A stretch of DNA of 64,000 nucleotides from JAOPZW01 sp963806015 (GTDB lineage Bacteria > Actinomycetota > Thermoleophilia > Solirubrobacterales > Solirubrobacteraceae), in NCBI GenBank assembly GCA_963806015.1, contig CAWDWM010000008.1:1-64000 (forward strand). Direction: 5' to 3'. How positions within the stretch are numbered: the first letter of the stretch is position 1; each line of letters opens with the position of its first letter. Shown here piece after piece: positions 53,169-61,513 of this stretch. The notes under the pieces are model-generated. The model saw only the letters and a program-made list of their open reading frames with translations, searched no databases and had not been told where the DNA came from. A program made the translations under genes and the position numbers.

Positions 53169-55489
53169 GGCACAAGCTTCGCTGATCCGAGCAGGCTGCG
53201 CACGCGATCGGCGAGCATCTGCACCGGCGCCCCGGCGCCGTCCTGGTCGGGCTCGGGCAGGGTGACCTTGGCGATCTCGCTGAGGAACACGGCGACGACC
53301 TCCGGGTCGAACTGCGTGCCCGCCATGTCGCGCAGCTCCTGGCAGGCGGCCTCGTGGCCGATCGCGTCGCGGTAGGCGCGGTCGGAGGTCATCGCCTCGT
53401 AGGCGTCGCACACCGCGACGATGCGGGCGGCGGTCGGGATCTCGGCGCCGCGCAGCCCGTCGGGGTAGCCGGTGCCATCCCAGCGCTCGTGCGTGGAGCG
53501 CACGATCCGCGCCACCGGGCGCAGCGCGGGCGCGGCGTTGAGGATCCGCTCGCCGAGGATCGTGTGCTGGTGCATGAGCTCCCACTCGGTGGCGTCGAGC
53601 TCCGCGGGCTTGTCGAGGACCGCGTCGGGGATGCCGACCTTGCCCACGTCGTGCAGCTCGGCGGCGCGGGCGATCTCGTCGATCTCCTCGCCGGCGAGGC
53701 TGAAGCGGCGGGCGACGGCCATCGCGAGCTGCGCCACCTGGCTGGAGTGCTCGCGCAGGTTGGGCTGCTTGGCCTGGATGGTGCGCATGAGCACGTCGCG
53801 CGCCTGCTCGCGCGCGCCCGAGCGCCCGTGCTTGTGGGAGTACATGCGCTCGTCGGCGAGCTGCAGCGCCTGCTCGAGCGTCTGGGCCTCGTGCGGGAGC
53901 AGGACGACGCCGTAGGAGGAGGTGATGGTGAACTCCTCGCCGACTTCGCTCAGCGCGTGCGCGGCGCCGGCGATCACGTCCTCCAGGGCCTCGGGCTCGA
54001 TGGTCAGTACGGCGCAGAACTCGTCGCCGCCGAGGCGGTACGCCTCGCCATAGGGCGCCACCGACGCGGCGAGCTTGGCGCCCAGATGTGTGAGCAGGGC
54101 GTCGCCGGCCGGGTGGCCGAAGGTGTCGTTGTAGGACTTGAAGCCGTCGAGGTCGAAGAGCATCAGCAGGCGCGGCGACCGCTCGTCGCTGCCGGCGAAC
54201 CATGCGCCCAGGCTCTCGGCCATCTTGCGGCGATTGCCCAGGCCGGTCAGGGGATCGCTGATCGCCTGCTCGCGCAGCGCGTGATGGCCCAGGATGTCGG
54301 CGGCCGCCGTGCGGCCCTTGCCCACGAGCTCGGTCAGCAGCGCGATCTCGTCGTCCTGGAAGGGGCGCGCGCGGCGCGCGAAGGCCACCGCGCCGTTCAA
54401 TCCGTCGGGTGCGGCGACCCCGAAGGGGAGGGCGAGCGCCCAGCCAGCGGTGTGGCGCAACTGCTCGGCGGCGCCGCTCGCGGTTGCGGCGGTGCCCGCG
54501 TCCTGCAGCGCGGCGCGCAGGTCCTCGGGCGTGTCCTTGGGCAGGCAGCGCGGCGCGGAGCCGGCGAGGCTCAGGCAGCCGGTGTCGGCATCGACCGCCT
54601 CGATCGAGCCGCGCAGCATGATGTCGACGAGCGCGTCGAGGTCGAGCTTGGCGGCGAAGGCATCGCCCATGCGGCGCACGGCCGACTGCAGCCGGCTGCG
54701 CTCGCGGATCGCGAGCTGCAGGCGGCTCTGGGCCTGCTCGATGCGCGCGTGGCGATCGCGCGCCAGCAGCATGAGCAGTGCGGCGAGCGGGAGGACGAGG
54801 AGCACGGCGGCCGCGTGGCGGCTGGCGGCGAGGCCCGCGAGGAAGCCGATCGGCGCCAGGCAGGCATCGACCAGGACGACGTGCGCGAGCACCTTGATCT
54901 GAAGCTGCGGCGCGATCCCGCGCGCCGCCGCCTCACGCAGCGTTGCGGACGCCGCGTCGAACAGGCAGCCGACGAGCAGCGCGGCGCCCAGCAGCGGAAG
55001 GTTGGAGAGATCGAGCTGCGGCGCGCCTGCGATGACGAGCACGAGCGCGGGCCCGAGGGCGTGCCACGCATCGGGGATGGCGAAGAGCAGCCGCAGCGCG
55101 GAGCCGCGCCGGCGGAGCAGGTCGTAGACGCGCACGATGACCAGGCCGGCGGCCACCAGCAGCGGGACGATCGCCGGCGGCAGCAGCAGGAGCATCGGAA
55201 CGAGCACGAGCTGCGACGGGAAGACGTAGCCCGCGCCGACCGGGAACTCGACGCGCGAGACGAGCGCGTACAGCACGACCAGCGCGACGGCGAGCGCGAC
55301 ATCGAGGCCGGCCGTGGCGCCCGGCACGAACAGCAGCGCGACGGCGCCGAGCAGGAAGAGTCCGCCGGCCACGAGCTCGGTCAGGAGCTCGCGGCGGTCG
55401 ACACCACGTGAGCGCGTCTCCCAGGAGTCCTCGAGGAGGCGCTCGGCGGCGTCGTCGCTGCGGATGTCTTCGGCGGTGGTTGGTGTCAT
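53087..55489 (-). CDS. Membrane GGDEF and HD-GYP c-di-GMP protein
   Basis: About 800 aa. Eight or so transmembrane helices (about 40-230), a GAF-like segment (SIEAVDADTGCLSLAGSAP), GGDEF domain with an intact RLGGDEF near residue 486 (DPLTGLGNRRK, FDLDGFKSYND), and HD-GYP domain (HDVGKVGIPDAVL near 612, ERWDGTGYPDGLRG near 673). It could both make and degrade cyclic di-GMP. No PilZ or effector gene is close. The end extends 82 bases into the next gene; ATG 55489 or GTG 55504 are possible starts. Confidence 0.9.
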   Translation of the reverse strand: MTPTTAEDIRSDDAAERLLEDSWETRSRGVDRRELLTELVAGGLFLLGAVALLFVPGATAGLDVALAVALVVLYALVSRVEFPVGAGYVFPSQLVLVPMLLLLPPAIVPLLVAAGLVIVRVYDLLRRRGSALRLLFAIPDAWHALGPALVLVIAGAPQLDLSNLPLLGAALLVGCLFDAASATLREAAARGIAPQLQIKVLAHVVLVDACLAPIGFLAGLAASRHAAAVLLVLPLAALLMLLARDRHARIEQAQSRLQLAIRERSRLQSAVRRMGDAFAAKLDLDALVDIMLRGSIEAVDADTGCLSLAGSAPRCLPKDTPEDLRAALQDAGTAATASGAAEQLRHTAGWALALPFGVAAPDGLNGAVAFARRARPFQDDEIALLTELVGKGRTAAADILGHHALREQAISDPLTGLGNRRKMAESLGAWFAGSDERSPRLLMLFDLDGFKSYNDTFGHPAGDALLTHLGAKLAASVAPYGEAYRLGGDEFCAVLTIEPEALEDVIAGAAHALSEVGEEFTITSSYGVVLLPHEAQTLEQALQLADERMYSHKHGRSGAREQARDVLMRTIQAKQPNLREHSSQVAQLAMAVARRFSLAGEEIDEIARAAELHDVGKVGIPDAVLDKPAELDATEWELMHQHTILGERILNAAPALRPVARIVRSTHERWDGTGYPDGLRGAEIPTAARIVAVCDAYEAMTSDRAYRDAIGHEAACQELRDMAGTQFDPEVVAVFLSEIAKVTLPEPDQDGAGAPVQMLADRVRSLLGSAKLVPCPPSPAGSTDGGETTSTPLASHPAST

Positions 55490-55559
55490 GTGGTGATCGG
55501 GCACATCTCGAAACAGGGCCGGACGGCCCGAGCGTGTGCCCGGGCCGTCCGGTTGCAGG

Positions 55560-56174
55560 TCATCCGCGGCCGTAGGGATCGACGTACACGTCGTCGATGG
55601 CCCAGGAGCCTCCGTAGTTCTCGGGGTCGAACACGAGCTGCACGCTCGCGGTCTGGTCGAGGTTCCAGAGGGGCAGCACGGTCGAGAGGCTCATCGCCGG
55701 CGAGGCCGCCCACGACGTGCCGGTCCCGATGGTGCCGACGACGGTCTCGTTCGTGTTCCCGCTGCTGTCGTTCCAGCGCAGCTTGACGGCGAGGTTGCCC
55801 CATGTGCCGCTCGTGCGCTTCGCGAAGAAGCGGAACGTCGGGCGCGTGACGTCGACGCACACAGCGGGCGAGACCGCGGTGCCCGTCGCGGCGATCGCGA
55901 GGGACTTGGAGTCGCTGGCGCCGTGCACCTTGTACGACTCGCTCCCGTCCACCACCGATGCGCCGCGCAGGGACCATCCGCCGCTGCCGGCCTCGAAGGC
56001 GCCATTGGGCGCGAGGCTGTAGTCATTGGAGTCGCCGAAGGCCTGGAAGGCCTTAGTCGTCGGCGTCGGGCCGCACGCGGCCTGCGCGGCGGCGGGCACC
56101 ACGAAGACGGCGAGTGCGGCAAGCAGGGCCGTACATCCGGCGCGCAGCCCTCTGGGTCGAAGTACATATGGCAA
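55560..56174 (-). CDS. Secreted carbohydrate-binding-like protein
   Basis: 204 aa. I place the start at TTG 56174, eight bases after AGAGAGGT, giving MPYVLRPRGLRAGCTALLAA as a signal peptide ending near AAQAA. The mature part (LAPNGAFEAGSGGWSLRGAS, SPAVCVDVTRPTFRFFAKRT, GNLAVKLRWNDSSGNTNETV, GSWAIDDVYVDPYG) looks like a beta-sandwich of the carbohydrate-binding or discoidin-like kind found in exported actinobacterial proteins. Two Cys. Ligand unknown. Confidence 0.7.
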   Translation of the reverse strand: MPYVLRPRGLRAGCTALLAALAVFVVPAAAQAACGPTPTTKAFQAFGDSNDYSLAPNGAFEAGSGGWSLRGASVVDGSESYKVHGASDSKSLAIAATGTAVSPAVCVDVTRPTFRFFAKRTSGTWGNLAVKLRWNDSSGNTNETVVGTIGTGTSWAASPAMSLSTVLPLWNLDQTASVQLVFDPENYGGSWAIDDVYVDPYGRG

Positions 56175-56199
56175 GTCAGGGACCTCTCTGTACGTGTCA

Positions 56200-56217
56200 A
56201 CCCGCGCACGCGCGGGT
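56200..56217. promoter_or_regulatory. 18-bp GC palindrome before secreted protein gene
   Basis: ACCCGCGC-AC-GCGCGGGT, an 8-bp inverted repeat about 26 bases before the TTG start of the secreted protein on the minus strand, next to a TTGACA. Operator or leader hairpin. Confidence 0.4.
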
Positions 56218-56382
56218 CTGGCCTGGTGGTCGGCAGCGCAGCCCCGTCCTGGAGACCCCGCTTCCCGACAAGAGCCCCTTCGGCGCCCTGACACCCGACC
56301 GATAGCCGTCCGGCCGTGGGTGGACGGTCGTTCGACGGCGTATTTGTGCCGTTGGGCGGCGGATCAGGCCATTCGGCGCGTT

Positions 56383-56763
56383 CTACGCCGCTTGGCGGCC
56401 GCCGCGCGCGGCCAGGCGCAGGGCGTCGAAGAGCTGATCGATGTCGGCGCTCTTCTCGACCACGGCGTACGCGCCGGCGGCGCTCGCCTGGGCGTCGAGG
56501 CCGGAGTCGGCGGTCGCCGTGTAGAGCACCACCTCCGGTGGGGCCGTCTCCGCGCGCAGCGTGCGGCACAGCGCCACGCCGTCCTCGTCGCCCAGCCGCC
56601 AATCGAGCAGCACCACGTCGGGGCGGGTGTGGCGCAGGGCGGCGAGCAGCTCGTGGCCGTCCCCGGCGGTGCCGACGCACACGAAACCCGGCTCCGTGCG
56701 CAGAACCGCCTCGAGTCCGGCGCGCAAGACGGGATGATCGTCGACCACGAGGACCCTGATCAT
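56383..56763 (-). CDS. Single-domain response regulator
   Basis: 126 aa, receiver domain only: acidic pair VVDDHPVLRAG, phospho-acceptor Asp in VVLLDWRLGDEDG, Thr in LYTATAD, Lys in AVVEKSADI. The sequence resembles the receivers of NarL/LuxR regulators (MIRVLVVDDHPVLRAGLEAV), but the HTH is missing: a stop follows the domain at once. It may act by protein contact or phosphate transfer. No kinase is adjacent; the orphan kinase at 35874 is a possible partner. Confidence 0.88.
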   Translation of the reverse strand: MIRVLVVDDHPVLRAGLEAVLRTEPGFVCVGTAGDGHELLAALRHTRPDVVLLDWRLGDEDGVALCRTLRAETAPPEVVLYTATADSGLDAQASAAGAYAVVEKSADIDQLFDALRLAARGGRQAA

Positions 56764-56809
56764 GTGCGCATGATGGTGGCAGGAGGCACGTAATGTCGCG
56801 GTACGGGTA

Positions 56810-56843
56810 GCCCCCGACCCCTTGGGGGTGCGGGGCCGGGGGC
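56810..56843 (-). terminator. GC-rich hairpin after two-repeat secreted protein
   Basis: GCCCCCG (56810-56816) pairs with CGGGGGC (56837-56843), and CCCC with GGGG inside, 13 bases after the end of the minus-strand gene. Strong stem without a T-tract. Confidence 0.55.
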
Positions 56844-56855
56844 AGTGGGGGGCGT

Positions 56856-57899
56856 CTACGAGGCGGTCGCGGCCACCGTGGCCGTGCCGATGACGAGGCC
56901 TTCGGCGAACGCGGTCGTCCCGAAGGCCTGGTTGAGCGCGTCGGCGGCGCCCTTGGTGAGCTTCGCGACGACGGGACCGACGGTCACCGACCGGCCGGAG
57001 ATCGTCGTCTTGGCCGCCCCGAGGTCGAGCGTCGCGAGGTCGAAGCGCGTCGTGCCCAGCAGTGCCGTCAGCTTGGGCGCCGGCGCCGTCTCGATGGTGA
57101 AGGCGGTCACCGTGACCGCGGTCGAGCCCTTGGTCAGCGTGAGCCCGCCGCTGTGGGTGATGCTGCCGGCCAGCGTCTTGGCGTCGACCTTGCCGCCCGT
57201 GATGGGGAAGGCCAGGCTGCCGTCCGCGTTGGCGGTCGCGGGCGCGGCGGGGGCGGCTGAGACGCCCAGCGAGGTCAGCGCCTGAGCGGTGCCGGGATCG
57301 AGCGCGAGCGACGTCGCTCCGCCGCTGAAGGCGACCTGCGCGGGGGCGGTCTTCACGGTGGCGGTACCGACGCGCAGGCCGCGCTTGAAGGCCCTCACGC
57401 CGAAGGCGCCGTTGAGCGCGGCCGCGCCCTTGGCGCTCAGCTTGACGGCCACGCCGCTGACGTTGGTGGCTAGCCCGGCGCGGCTGATCTTCGCCGCGCC
57501 GAGCGACAGCGTGAACGCGTGCAGCCGCGCCTTGCCGGCCTTGACCGAGATGGTCGGCGTCCGGTCGACGCCGATGGTGAAGCTCGTCAGCCGCACCTTC
57601 GTCCTGCCAGCTCGCAGCTGCAGGCCGCCGCTGTGCGTGATGGTCCCCGCCGCGGTGGCGGGGTTGATGGTGCCGCCCGTGATCGGGAAGGACACGCCCT
57701 TGGCGCCGGCCTTGGCCGGGGCGATGGGAGTGACCGAGACGCCGAGGCCCTTCAGGGCCTTGGCCGTCCCGGGGTCGAGCTTCAGGGTGGTCGAGCCGCC
57801 GGAGAGCTTGACGGTGGCGGCGCCGGCCGGCGCGGCGACGGCGAGCGCCACGAGGGCGCCGGCGGCCGCGACGCGGAGCGTGCGGGTGAGAGTGGACAT
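56856..57899 (-). CDS. Secreted protein with two HtaA-like repeats
   Basis: 347 aa. Signal peptide (VAAAGALVALAVAAPAGAA), then two tandem domains of ~155 aa that align along their length: LKLDPGTAKALKGLGVSVTP with LALDPGTAQALTSLGVSAAP, VSFPITGG with LAFPITGG, AGTITHSGGLQL with AGSITHSGGLTL, and GLRVGTATV with GLVIGTATV. The HSGGL and FPITGG blocks are reminiscent of HtaA-type domains, without the heme-binding Tyr visible to me. Start ATG 57899 after GGAG. Divergent from an ECF sigma gene, so a likely member of its regulon. Confidence 0.75.
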   Translation of the reverse strand: MSTLTRTLRVAAAGALVALAVAAPAGAATVKLSGGSTTLKLDPGTAKALKGLGVSVTPIAPAKAGAKGVSFPITGGTINPATAAGTITHSGGLQLRAGRTKVRLTSFTIGVDRTPTISVKAGKARLHAFTLSLGAAKISRAGLATNVSGVAVKLSAKGAAALNGAFGVRAFKRGLRVGTATVKTAPAQVAFSGGATSLALDPGTAQALTSLGVSAAPAAPATANADGSLAFPITGGKVDAKTLAGSITHSGGLTLTKGSTAVTVTAFTIETAPAPKLTALLGTTRFDLATLDLGAAKTTISGRSVTVGPVVAKLTKGAADALNQAFGTTAFAEGLVIGTATVAATAS

Positions 57900-57928
57900 G
57901 CCCTGTACTCCGAGCGCCGGCCCGCTCC

Positions 57929-57955
57929 CGGTTGAGCTGCATTGCGCCACAACCG
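57929..57955. promoter_or_regulatory. Inverted repeat in divergent promoter region
   Basis: CGGTTG and CAACCG, 15 bases apart, lie midway between the divergent secreted-protein and sigma genes. Each strand therefore reads CGGTTG toward its own gene, a possible pair of -35 elements or a dimer site. No clear -10 was found. Confidence 0.35.
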
Positions 57956-57978
57956 ATCGGCGTCCGTAGCCGTAGGTG

Positions 57979-58596
57979 ATGGAGGAGATGCCAGTCGACG
58001 CACTGCCGCTGCGCACGTCCGCGGCCGCCGCTCCGGCGACCGCCGAGCGCAGCGGGCGCCGCCGGCCCGATCGCTCCGAGCGCCGACTGGCCGCGCGGCT
58101 GCGCACCGGCGATCCCGACGCGCTGGCCGAAGCCTACCGGACCTATGGGGCCGCGACCTTCGGCTTCCTCCTGCGGCTGCTCGGCGATCGCGCGGCGGCC
58201 GAGGACGTCCAGCAGCAGGTCTTCACCGAGGTCTGGCGTCGGGCGGGCGACTACGACCCGCGGCGCGCCGGCCTGCTCACATGGGTGCTGACCATCGCGC
58301 GCAGCCGCGCGATCGATCACCTGCGCCGGCGCGTCCCCGAGCCCCGCGACCCGCAACTGCCCGACCCCCGCACGGTGCCCGCCGACGCCGACGCGCTGCT
58401 CGAGCGCTGGCGCGTCGCGCACCTGCTCGGCCGGCTGCCTGAGAACGAGCGCGCGCTGCTGCGCCTGCGCTTCTACGACGAGCTCAGCCAGAGCGAGATC
58501 AGCGCCGCGACCGACATCCCCATCGGGACGGTCAAGGCGCGCATGGTGCGCGGGCTCACCCGCCTGCGCGAGATGATCGAGGCCGAGGGCGCATGA
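57979..58596 (+). CDS. ECF sigma factor, SigK-like
   Basis: 205 aa. Region 2: YRTYGAATFGFLLRLLGDRA-AAEDVQQQVFTEVWRRAGDY with TWVLTIARSRAIDHLRRR; region 4: LPENERALLRLRFYDELSQS and TDIPIGTVKARMVRGLTRLR. The unusually long N-terminus is Ala/Arg-rich. ATG 57979 with AGGTG upstream; ATG 57988 is an alternative. Its TGA overlaps the ATG of an RskA-like membrane anti-sigma factor, the usual SigK/RskA arrangement. Targets probably include the divergent secreted protein. Confidence 0.9.
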   Translation: MEEMPVDALPLRTSAAAAPATAERSGRRRPDRSERRLAARLRTGDPDALAEAYRTYGAATFGFLLRLLGDRAAAEDVQQQVFTEVWRRAGDYDPRRAGLLTWVLTIARSRAIDHLRRRVPEPRDPQLPDPRTVPADADALLERWRVAHLLGRLPENERALLRLRFYDELSQSEISAATDIPIGTVKARMVRGLTRLREMIEAEGA

Positions 58597-59180
58597 GCGA
58601 GCGCGACGACATCCCCGCCGACTTGGACGACGTCGCCGCGCGCGTCCGGGCGCTCGGGCGCGAGGAGTGGGACCTCGCCGAGCCGCCTGCGCTGAGCGTC
58701 GCCGTGCCCGCGCGCGAGCATCGCCGCCGGCGCTGGGGCGCGCCGCTGATGATCCGCCCCGCGATCGCCGCCGCCATGGCCATCGCGCTCGTCGTCCTCG
58801 GCGCGGCGGGCGCCGCGCTGCTGACCGGGGGAGGCGACGGCGCCGGCGCGGGGCGCGAGGTCGCGCTCGCGCCGGTGGGCGACGGCCCCCGCGGCGCGCA
58901 CGCCGACGCCCGGCTGGCGAGCGCCACCATGCACCTGACGGTCAGCGGCCTGCCGCGCGTCGGCGGCGGCGGCTTCTACGAGGTGTGGATGCTGCGCGAC
59001 CCCGCGCACCTGGTGGCACTCGGGAGCTTTCGTGTCGGCGCCGACGGGCGCGCGCGCGTCGACCTGCCGGTCACGGCGAGCGCCCGGCGCTTCCCCGTGC
59101 TCGACATCTCGCGCGAGCCGGCCGACGGCGACCCGGGGCACTCCGGGCACTCCGTGCTGCGCTCGCGGCCGATCATCTAG
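58593..59180 (+). CDS. RskA-like membrane anti-sigma factor
   Basis: 195 aa. Short cytoplasmic N-terminus (DDVAARVRALGREEWDLAEP), one transmembrane helix (IRPAIAAAMAIALVVLGAAG) and an extracytoplasmic RskA-C domain (MHLTVSGLPRVGGGGFYEVW, LGSFRVGADGRARVDLPV, VLDISREPADGDPGHSGHSV). Such proteins hold the sigma factor at the membrane until cleaved by site-1 and site-2 proteases. No typical zinc-finger HxxxCxxC is present. Overlaps the sigma stop by four bases. Confidence 0.88.
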   Translation: MSERDDIPADLDDVAARVRALGREEWDLAEPPALSVAVPAREHRRRRWGAPLMIRPAIAAAMAIALVVLGAAGAALLTGGGDGAGAGREVALAPVGDGPRGAHADARLASATMHLTVSGLPRVGGGGFYEVWMLRDPAHLVALGSFRVGADGRARVDLPVTASARRFPVLDISREPADGDPGHSGHSVLRSRPII

Positions 59181-59191
59181 GGTCCGCCCCG

Positions 59192-60247
59192 ATGTCGATC
59201 CCTCCCGTTCTGCGCGCGCTGCTCACCGCCCACGGCCCGTCCGGCTACGAGACGGCTCCGGCCGCCGTCTTCCGCGACGCCGCCTCGGCCCACGCCGAGG
59301 TCACGACCGACGTGATGGGCTCGGTGTGGGCCCGCGTGCCGGGAACGGCGGACGGGCCCACGCTGGCGGTCGTCGGCCACATCGACGAGATCGGCCTGAT
59401 CGTCACCCACATCGACGACGACGGCTTCCTGCGCTTCACGGGCGTGGGCGGCTGGGACCCCCAGGTCCTCGTCGGCCAGCGGATCAGCGTGGCCACGCGC
59501 GAGGGCGCGATCCTCGGGGTCGTGGGGCGCAAGCCGATCCACCTGCTCAAGGACGACGATCGCAAGAAGGTGGCGCGGCTGGACGAGCTGCACATCGACA
59601 TCGGCGCCAGGCACGGCGACGAGGCGCGCGCGATCGTGCGCATCGGCGACGTCGCGGTCATCGAGAGTGAGCCCGTGGAGCTTCCCAACGACCGCGCGGT
59701 CGCGCGCTCGATGGACAACCGCCTGGGGTGCTTCGTGGCCTACGAGGTGGCGCGGCTGGTGCACGCGGCCGGCGGCGCGCCCGGCGACGTGGTCGCCGTC
59801 GCCGCCGTCCAGGAGGAGACGAGCTTCGGCGGCTCGACGACGACGGCCTACGGGCTGCGCCCCGACCTGGCCATCGTGGTCGACGTCACCCACGCCACCG
59901 ACGCGCCCGGCGTCGAGGTCAACGAGCTGGGGGCGCACCCGTTCGGCTCGGGCCCGGTGATCGAGCGCGGCTCGAACCTCAACCCGCGCGTGGTCGAGCT
60001 GCTCTATGACACCGCCGAGGCCGAGGCGATCCCCTTCACCGTCCAGGCCTCCGCCCGCCACACCGGCACCGACGTGGACGCCATGCACGTCTCGCGCGCG
60101 GGGATACCGTGCGGAGGCATCGGCCTGCCGCTGCGCTACATGCACTCGCCGGTGGAGATGGTGCAGCTCGACGACGTCGCCAACGCGGCCAAGCTCATCG
60201 CCGCGGCCGCGCAGCGCCTGACCGCGGAGACGAGCTTCGCGCGGTGA
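59192..60247 (+). CDS. M42-family aminopeptidase/endoglucanase-like hydrolase
   Basis: 351 aa. Metal ligands in VGHIDEIGLIVTHID, ARSMDNRLGCFVAYE, QEETSFGGSTT (Glu-Glu) and DVTHATD, ending ARHTGTDVDAMHVSRAGIPC and YMHSPVEMV. Two zinc or cobalt ions, removes N-terminal residues of peptides in large tetrahedral complexes. ATG 59192; stop overlaps the GH3 lipoprotein GTG. Confidence 0.92.
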   Translation: MSIPPVLRALLTAHGPSGYETAPAAVFRDAASAHAEVTTDVMGSVWARVPGTADGPTLAVVGHIDEIGLIVTHIDDDGFLRFTGVGGWDPQVLVGQRISVATREGAILGVVGRKPIHLLKDDDRKKVARLDELHIDIGARHGDEARAIVRIGDVAVIESEPVELPNDRAVARSMDNRLGCFVAYEVARLVHAAGGAPGDVVAVAAVQEETSFGGSTTTAYGLRPDLAIVVDVTHATDAPGVEVNELGAHPFGSGPVIERGSNLNPRVVELLYDTAEAEAIPFTVQASARHTGTDVDAMHVSRAGIPCGGIGLPLRYMHSPVEMVQLDDVANAAKLIAAAAQRLTAETSFAR

Positions 60248-61371
60248 CGGCCCGCGCCGTCGCGCTCGCCGCCGTCGCGCTGGCGCTCGCCGCCTGCGGC
60301 GCCAAGCGCGAGCCCGCCGGCCCGCGGACCAGCGGTGCGGATGCGCACTCGACGGGCAGCCCGGCGGCGCGCGCGAACGCCGCGCTGACCGATGCCCAGC
60401 TCGCGGGCCAGCACGTCGTCTTTCCCTTCGCCGGGCGCACCCCGCCGCGCGCCCTGCTCGCGCGCATCCGCCGCGGCGAGGCCGCCGGGGTCATCTTCCT
60501 GGGCGCCAACCTCGGCACCCCCGGGCAGGTGCGCGCGCTCACGCGCGCGCTGCGGCGCGTCCCGCAGCCGCCCGCCGTCCGGGCGCCGCTGCTGCTGATG
60601 GTCGACCAGGAGGGCGGCAGCGTGCAGCGCCTGCCCGGCGCGCCGTCGCGCAGCGCCCCGGCGATGGCGGCGACGGGCCGTCCCGCGGTGGCACAGGCGG
60701 AAGGCCGCGCCACCGCGGCGACGCTCCGCGCGGCGGGCATGAACGTCGATCTAGCGCCGGTCGTCGACGTCGTGCGACCCGAGAGCGCGCTGCACGCCGA
60801 GGGCCGCGGCTTCGGGTTCGCCGCGACGAGCGCCGCGCGCTTCGGCGCCGCCTTCACCCGCGGCCTGCGCGCGGGCGGCGTGGCCGCCACGGCCAAGCAC
60901 TTCCCGGGCTTCGGCGCGGCGCCGCGCAACACCGATCTGGGCGCGGTGCGCATCGGCGTCGGGCTGCGCGAGCTGCGCGCGGTCGACCGCCCGCCGTTCG
61001 CGGCCGCCGTCCGCGCCGGTGCCGGCCTGGTCATGCTCTCCAGCGCGATCTACCCGGCGCTGTCGCCGGCGCCCGCGGTGCTCTCCCCGCGCGTGGTGCA
61101 GCGCGAGCTGCGCGACGGCCTGGGCTTTCGCGGCGTGACGATCTCCGACGACCTCGAGGCGCCCGCCTTCGCCCCGCGCGGCGGCGCGGCCGGCGCCGCG
61201 CTGGGCGCCACGCGCGCGGGGGTCGACCTGCTGCTGTTCGCGCGCACCTACGAGGGTGCCGACCGCGCGGCGCGGGCGCTGACCGACGCGCTGCGCTCCG
61301 GGCGCGTGGACCGCCGCGCGCTCCAGCAGTCCATGGCGCGCGTGCTCGCCCTGCGCGGCGCGTTGCGCTAG
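60244..61371 (+). CDS. GH3 (NagZ-like) lipoprotein lacking the catalytic His
   Basis: 375 aa. Lipobox LALAACG after a signal helix. GH3 TIM-barrel blocks: GVIFLGANLGTPGQV, LLLMVDQEGGSVQRLPG, AGMNVDLAPVVDV, KHFPGFGAAPRNTD, and nucleophile Asp in VTISDDLEA. In NagZ the loop reads KHFPGHG and later DSH, whose His is part of the acid/base dyad; here both positions are changed (GFG, NTD). It may be inactive, use a different acid/base, or bind wall fragments. GTG start overlaps the M42 stop. Confidence 0.88.
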   Translation: MTARAVALAAVALALAACGAKREPAGPRTSGADAHSTGSPAARANAALTDAQLAGQHVVFPFAGRTPPRALLARIRRGEAAGVIFLGANLGTPGQVRALTRALRRVPQPPAVRAPLLLMVDQEGGSVQRLPGAPSRSAPAMAATGRPAVAQAEGRATAATLRAAGMNVDLAPVVDVVRPESALHAEGRGFGFAATSAARFGAAFTRGLRAGGVAATAKHFPGFGAAPRNTDLGAVRIGVGLRELRAVDRPPFAAAVRAGAGLVMLSSAIYPALSPAPAVLSPRVVQRELRDGLGFRGVTISDDLEAPAFAPRGGAAGAALGATRAGVDLLLFARTYEGADRAARALTDALRSGRVDRRALQQSMARVLALRGALR

Positions 61372-61376
61372 CGGTC

Positions 61377-61401
61377 GCAACTGCGACTGCATCGCAGTTG
61401 C
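61377..61401. terminator. 25-bp hairpin between GH3 and DUF4331 genes
   Basis: GCAACTGCGA and TCGCAGTTGC form a perfect 10-bp stem with loop CTGCA, six bases after the GH3 stop. Terminator of the preceding operon or an operator for the DUF4331 gene; no T-tract follows. Confidence 0.6.
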
Positions 61402-61513
61402 ATGGCGCTCGCAGAAAGCGGCGGTTTGCAGGGAGATTTATGTGATCCGTCGTTGCCTGCGCTGCGTCAAAGGGGGTTGTGATGACCCCAACCTCCCAAG
61501 GAGGAGCAGCTTC

